Below are positions 61,530 through 64,000 of a stretch of 64,000 nucleotides of DNA, piece after piece; the stretch's first letter is position 1; each line of letters begins with the position of its first letter. The notes under the pieces are model-generated. The model was given only the letters and a program-made list of their open reading frames with translations. It searched no databases and had not been told where the DNA came from. The stretch comes from Pseudoduganella danionis. Lineage in GTDB: Bacteria; Pseudomonadota; Gammaproteobacteria; Burkholderiales; Burkholderiaceae_D. The position numbers and the translations under genes are program-made. The DNA lies in contig NZ_WNKW01000001.1 of assembly GCF_009720775.1 (NCBI RefSeq), positions 1,736,001 through 1,800,000 on the forward strand. Direction: 5' to 3'.

Positions 61530-62936
61530 ATGCAATCGCAATCTCTCTCCCGTAACAAGCCTGCCAGCGATACCGGCAGCACCACTGGCGCCGCGCCCAA
61601 AGTCGGTTTTGTCTCGCTGGGCTGCCCCAAGGCGCTGGTGGACTCCGAACAGATTCTGACCCAGCTGCGCGCGGAAGGCTATGAAACGGCCAAGTCCTAC
61701 GACGGTGCCGATCTGGTCATCGTCAACACTTGCGGTTTCATCGACGCTGCCGTGCAGGAATCGCTCGATGCGATCGGCGAAGCGCTGGCCGAAAACGGCA
61801 AGGTGATCGTGACGGGCTGTCTGGGCGCGAAGAAGGATGCGTCTGGCGACGACATCATCATGAAAGTGCACCCGAAAGTGCTGGCCGTGACCGGCCCGCA
61901 TGCGCTGGCGGAAGTGATGGACTCGGTCCACATCCACCTGCCCAAGCCGCACGAGCCTTTTCTTGATCTGATTCCGGCGCAGGGCGTGAAGCTCACGCCC
62001 AAGCACTACGCCTACCTGAAAATTTCCGAAGGCTGCAACCACCGCTGCAGCTTCTGCATTATCCCGTCCATGCGCGGCGATCTGGTCTCGCGTCCGATTG
62101 CGGACCTGATGCTGGAAGCGGAAAACCTGTTCAAATCGGGCGTGAAAGAACTGCTGGTGATTTCGCAGGATACCTCGGCCTATGGCGTGGATGTGAAGTT
62201 CCGCACCGGCTTCTGGAACGGCCGTCCGATCAAGACCCACATGACCCAGCTGACCGAAGCGCTGGGCGAACTGGCCAAATCGTATGGCGCGTGGATCCGT
62301 CTGCACTATGTGTACCCGTATCCGCACGTGGACCAGATCATCCCGATGATGGGCGACGGCCACATTCTGCCTTACCTCGACATCCCTATGCAGCACGCCC
62401 ATCCGGAAGTGCTGAAGCGTATGAAGCGTCCGGCCAGCGGCGAAAAGAATCTGGACCGCATCCAGGCATGGCGCAAGATGAATCCGGACCTGACCATCCG
62501 TTCGACCTTCATCGCTGGCTTCCCCGGCGAGACGGAAGCGGAATTCGAATACCTGCTGGACTTCCTCAAGGAAGCGCAGATCGACCGCCTGGGCTGCTTC
62601 GCCTACTCGCCAGTGGAAGGCGCAACGGCCAACGAACTGGCCAACCCTGTGCCGGAAGAAGTGCGCGAAGAACGCCGTGGCCGCGTCATGCTGCTGCAGG
62701 AAGAAATCTCGCGTAACCGCCTGAAAGCCAAAGTCGGCAAGACCGTGCGCGTGCTGATCGACGAGATCAACCGCACCGGTGGCGTAGGCCGTACCAGCGC
62801 CGACGCGCCGGAAATCGATGGCGTGGTGTACGTCAAACCACCGTACGAGCCGCACAAGAAGCTGGCAGTGGGCCAGTTTGTCGACGTGAAGATCACCACG
62901 TCCGACGCGCACGACCTGTGGGGCGAGGCGCAATAA
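61530..62936 (+). CDS. rimO: Ribosomal protein S12 methylthiotransferase RimO
   Basis: A 468-residue radical SAM methylthiotransferase. The UPF0004 domain (about residues 25-135) holds the first Fe-S cysteines (GCPKA, NTCGF, GCLGA). The radical SAM domain follows with CNHRCSFC, and a TRAM domain closes the protein (about 395-465). RimO adds a methylthio group to Asp89 of S12. The start at 61530 (MQSQSLSRN) follows the promoter at 61457. A strong terminator lies just after the gene. Confidence 0.95.
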   Translation: MQSQSLSRNKPASDTGSTTGAAPKVGFVSLGCPKALVDSEQILTQLRAEGYETAKSYDGADLVIVNTCGFIDAAVQESLDAIGEALAENGKVIVTGCLGAKKDASGDDIIMKVHPKVLAVTGPHALAEVMDSVHIHLPKPHEPFLDLIPAQGVKLTPKHYAYLKISEGCNHRCSFCIIPSMRGDLVSRPIADLMLEAENLFKSGVKELLVISQDTSAYGVDVKFRTGFWNGRPIKTHMTQLTEALGELAKSYGAWIRLHYVYPYPHVDQIIPMMGDGHILPYLDIPMQHAHPEVLKRMKRPASGEKNLDRIQAWRKMNPDLTIRSTFIAGFPGETEAEFEYLLDFLKEAQIDRLGCFAYSPVEGATANELANPVPEEVREERRGRVMLLQEEISRNRLKAKVGKTVRVLIDEINRTGGVGRTSADAPEIDGVVYVKPPYEPHKKLAVGQFVDVKITTSDAHDLWGEAQ

Positions 62937-62954
62937 GCGAATCAAACCTATAAT

Positions 62955-62987
62955 AAAGGCGGACCAGACATGGACCGCCTTTTTTTT
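62955..62987 (+). terminator. Rho-independent terminator after rimO
   Basis: AAAGGCGG (62955-62962) pairs with CCGCCTTT (62975-62982), continued by an inner CCA/TGG stem around a GACA loop, followed by a T run to 62987. A TATAAT just before it (62949-62954) could be the -10 box of the next gene. Confidence 0.88.
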
Positions 62988-63005
62988 CGTCCGAGCTTAC
63001 TCATC

Positions 63006-64000
63006 ATGACACTTAAAAAATCCCAGCAGACCGCCATCGTGCATCCCGATTACCGTGCACCGGAAGGCTTTGCCGCTTTTCCCGCCGTGATCCATCACGC
63101 TTCCACCGTGCTGTTCAAGAACGTGGCAGCCATGCGCTCGGGCGAATGGAAGGACAAGAACGCCTATACCTACGGCCTGCATGGCACGCCGACCACCTTC
63201 ACGCTGGAAGCACGGCTGGCCGAAATCGAAGGTGGCGACTACTGCCTGCTGGCGCCTAGCGGTCTGGCGGCGATTGCGATGGTCGATCTGGGGTTGCTGC
63301 GCAGTGGCGACGATGTGCTGCTGCCTGATAACGTCTACAACCCGAATCGCGAACTGGGGCGCTGGCTGTCGGCCGATTACGGCATCACGGCGCGTTATTA
63401 CGATCCGCTGATCGGCGCCGGTATCGCTGAACTCATACAACCGAATACTCGCCTGATCTGGACCGAAGCACCGGGCTCCGTGTCGATGGAAGTGCCGGAT
63501 CTGCCTGCGATCTGCAAGGCAGCGCATGAGCGCGGTGTGGTGGTGGCACTGGATAACACGTGGTCGGCTGGGCTGGCGCTGCGTGGCTTCGATCTGGGTG
63601 TGGACATCATCATGCAGGCACTGACCAAATACCAGTCCGGCGGGTCGGATGTGCTGATGGGCGCTGTCATCACGCGCGACCGTGCGCTGCACGACAAGAT
63701 CGCCGGTGCCCACATGCGTCTCGGCATGGGCGTAGGCGCGGACGATGCCTTCCTCGTTTCGCGCGGTCTGCCTACCATGCGTCTGCGCTTCGAAGCGCAT
63801 GACGCGGCCGCACGCAAGCTGGCTGCATGGCTGCAGGCGCGTCCTGAAATCTCCAAAGTGCTGCATCCGGCCTTTACCGATTGCCCCGGCCACGAATTCT
63901 GGAAGCGCGACTTCACGGGCGCCGGCGGCCTGTTCTCCGTGATCTTCGATGAACAGTACACGGAAGCCCAGACTGATCGCTTCATCGACGCGCTGCAACT
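63006..64000 (+). CDS. metC: Cystathionine beta-lyase, 3' end beyond window
   Basis: The frame is open from ATG 63006 to the window end (about 331 residues). It is a Cys/Met-metabolism PLP enzyme: YGLHGTPTT, LAPSGLAAI, DNTWSAGLAL and the PLP lysine Lys208 in LTKYQSGGSD are all visible. The DNTW form and general style fit cystathionine beta-lyase MetC rather than gamma-synthase. An in-frame ATG at 62970 lies inside the rimO terminator hairpin and is less likely. The C-terminus is missing because the window ends. Confidence 0.92.
   Translation, partial: MTLKKSQQTAIVHPDYRAPEGFAAFPAVIHHASTVLFKNVAAMRSGEWKDKNAYTYGLHGTPTTFTLEARLAEIEGGDYCLLAPSGLAAIAMVDLGLLRSGDDVLLPDNVYNPNRELGRWLSADYGITARYYDPLIGAGIAELIQPNTRLIWTEAPGSVSMEVPDLPAICKAAHERGVVVALDNTWSAGLALRGFDLGVDIIMQALTKYQSGGSDVLMGAVITRDRALHDKIAGAHMRLGMGVGADDAFLVSRGLPTMRLRFEAHDAAARKLAAWLQARPEISKVLHPAFTDCPGHEFWKRDFTGAGGLFSVIFDEQYTEAQTDRFIDALQ

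Noticed and set aside
61482..62945. Minus-strand open frame of 487 codons opposite rimO
   Set aside because: rimO carries all radical SAM motifs on the plus strand; the opposite frame shows no recognisable motif.

Overview
The window looks like the chromosome of a GC-rich betaproteobacterium of the order Burkholderiales, most likely Oxalobacteraceae (Massilia / Duganella / Janthinobacterium-like). This rests on the PhaC-PhaR storage pair, the bamD / rluD-pgeF arrangement, MSHA-type pilus genes and dense GC-rich coding with frequent ATGA start/stop overlaps. The genus is inferred, not shown. No tRNA, rRNA, CRISPR array, insertion sequence or phage gene was seen. No gap between genes exceeds about 300 bases.

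Left flank (1-15 kb): the tail of a periplasmic binding-like protein; a copper/cytochrome-oxidase assembly operon on the minus strand (DUF2946, SCO, PCuAC); the tail-specific protease prc; an unusual NHL beta-propeller joined to a LytM-type domain; two adjacent acyl-CoA dehydrogenases; and, on the minus strand, an APH-like kinase, a very large hybrid histidine kinase and a receiver-GGDEF diguanylate cyclase.

Core (15.9-46.1 kb): two MSHA-type type IV pilus systems back to back, transcribed away from a 167-base intergenic region at 29,811-29,977. The plus-strand system (locus A, 29,978-46,081) is a nearly complete MSHA set: ATPase, platform protein, MshF-like, major pilin, MshC, D, O, P, the large adhesin-like MshQ, then MshI, a PilN-like protein, J, K, L, M and N. 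The minus-strand system (locus B, 29,810-15,976) has its own MshM-like ATPase, secretin, TPR protein, GspE, GspF, a fused PilM/PilN-like protein, MshJ- and MshK-like proteins and only two pilin-like proteins. It also carries an ABC-2 transporter: the ATPase is the first gene and the permease lies between the two pilin genes. The locus B GspE lacks the arginine of both c-di-GMP-binding MshEN motifs, while locus A keeps it in the first motif. A diguanylate cyclase and a degenerate HD-GYP protein flank the region. Locus B is the best candidate here for an undescribed system: a compact pilus or pseudopilus machine that may depend on an ABC transporter.

Right flank (46-64 kb): aminotransferase, PIN-domain protein, yaaA, bamD divergent from rluD-pgeF, a small membrane protein, phaC and phaR. 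Next is a sugar operon (GH1 beta-glucosidase, two permeases and an ATPase, no binding protein) with a clear promoter and a LacI-type operator. A small secreted protein, the probable LacI-type regulator, rimO and the start of a cystathionine beta-lyase gene end the window.
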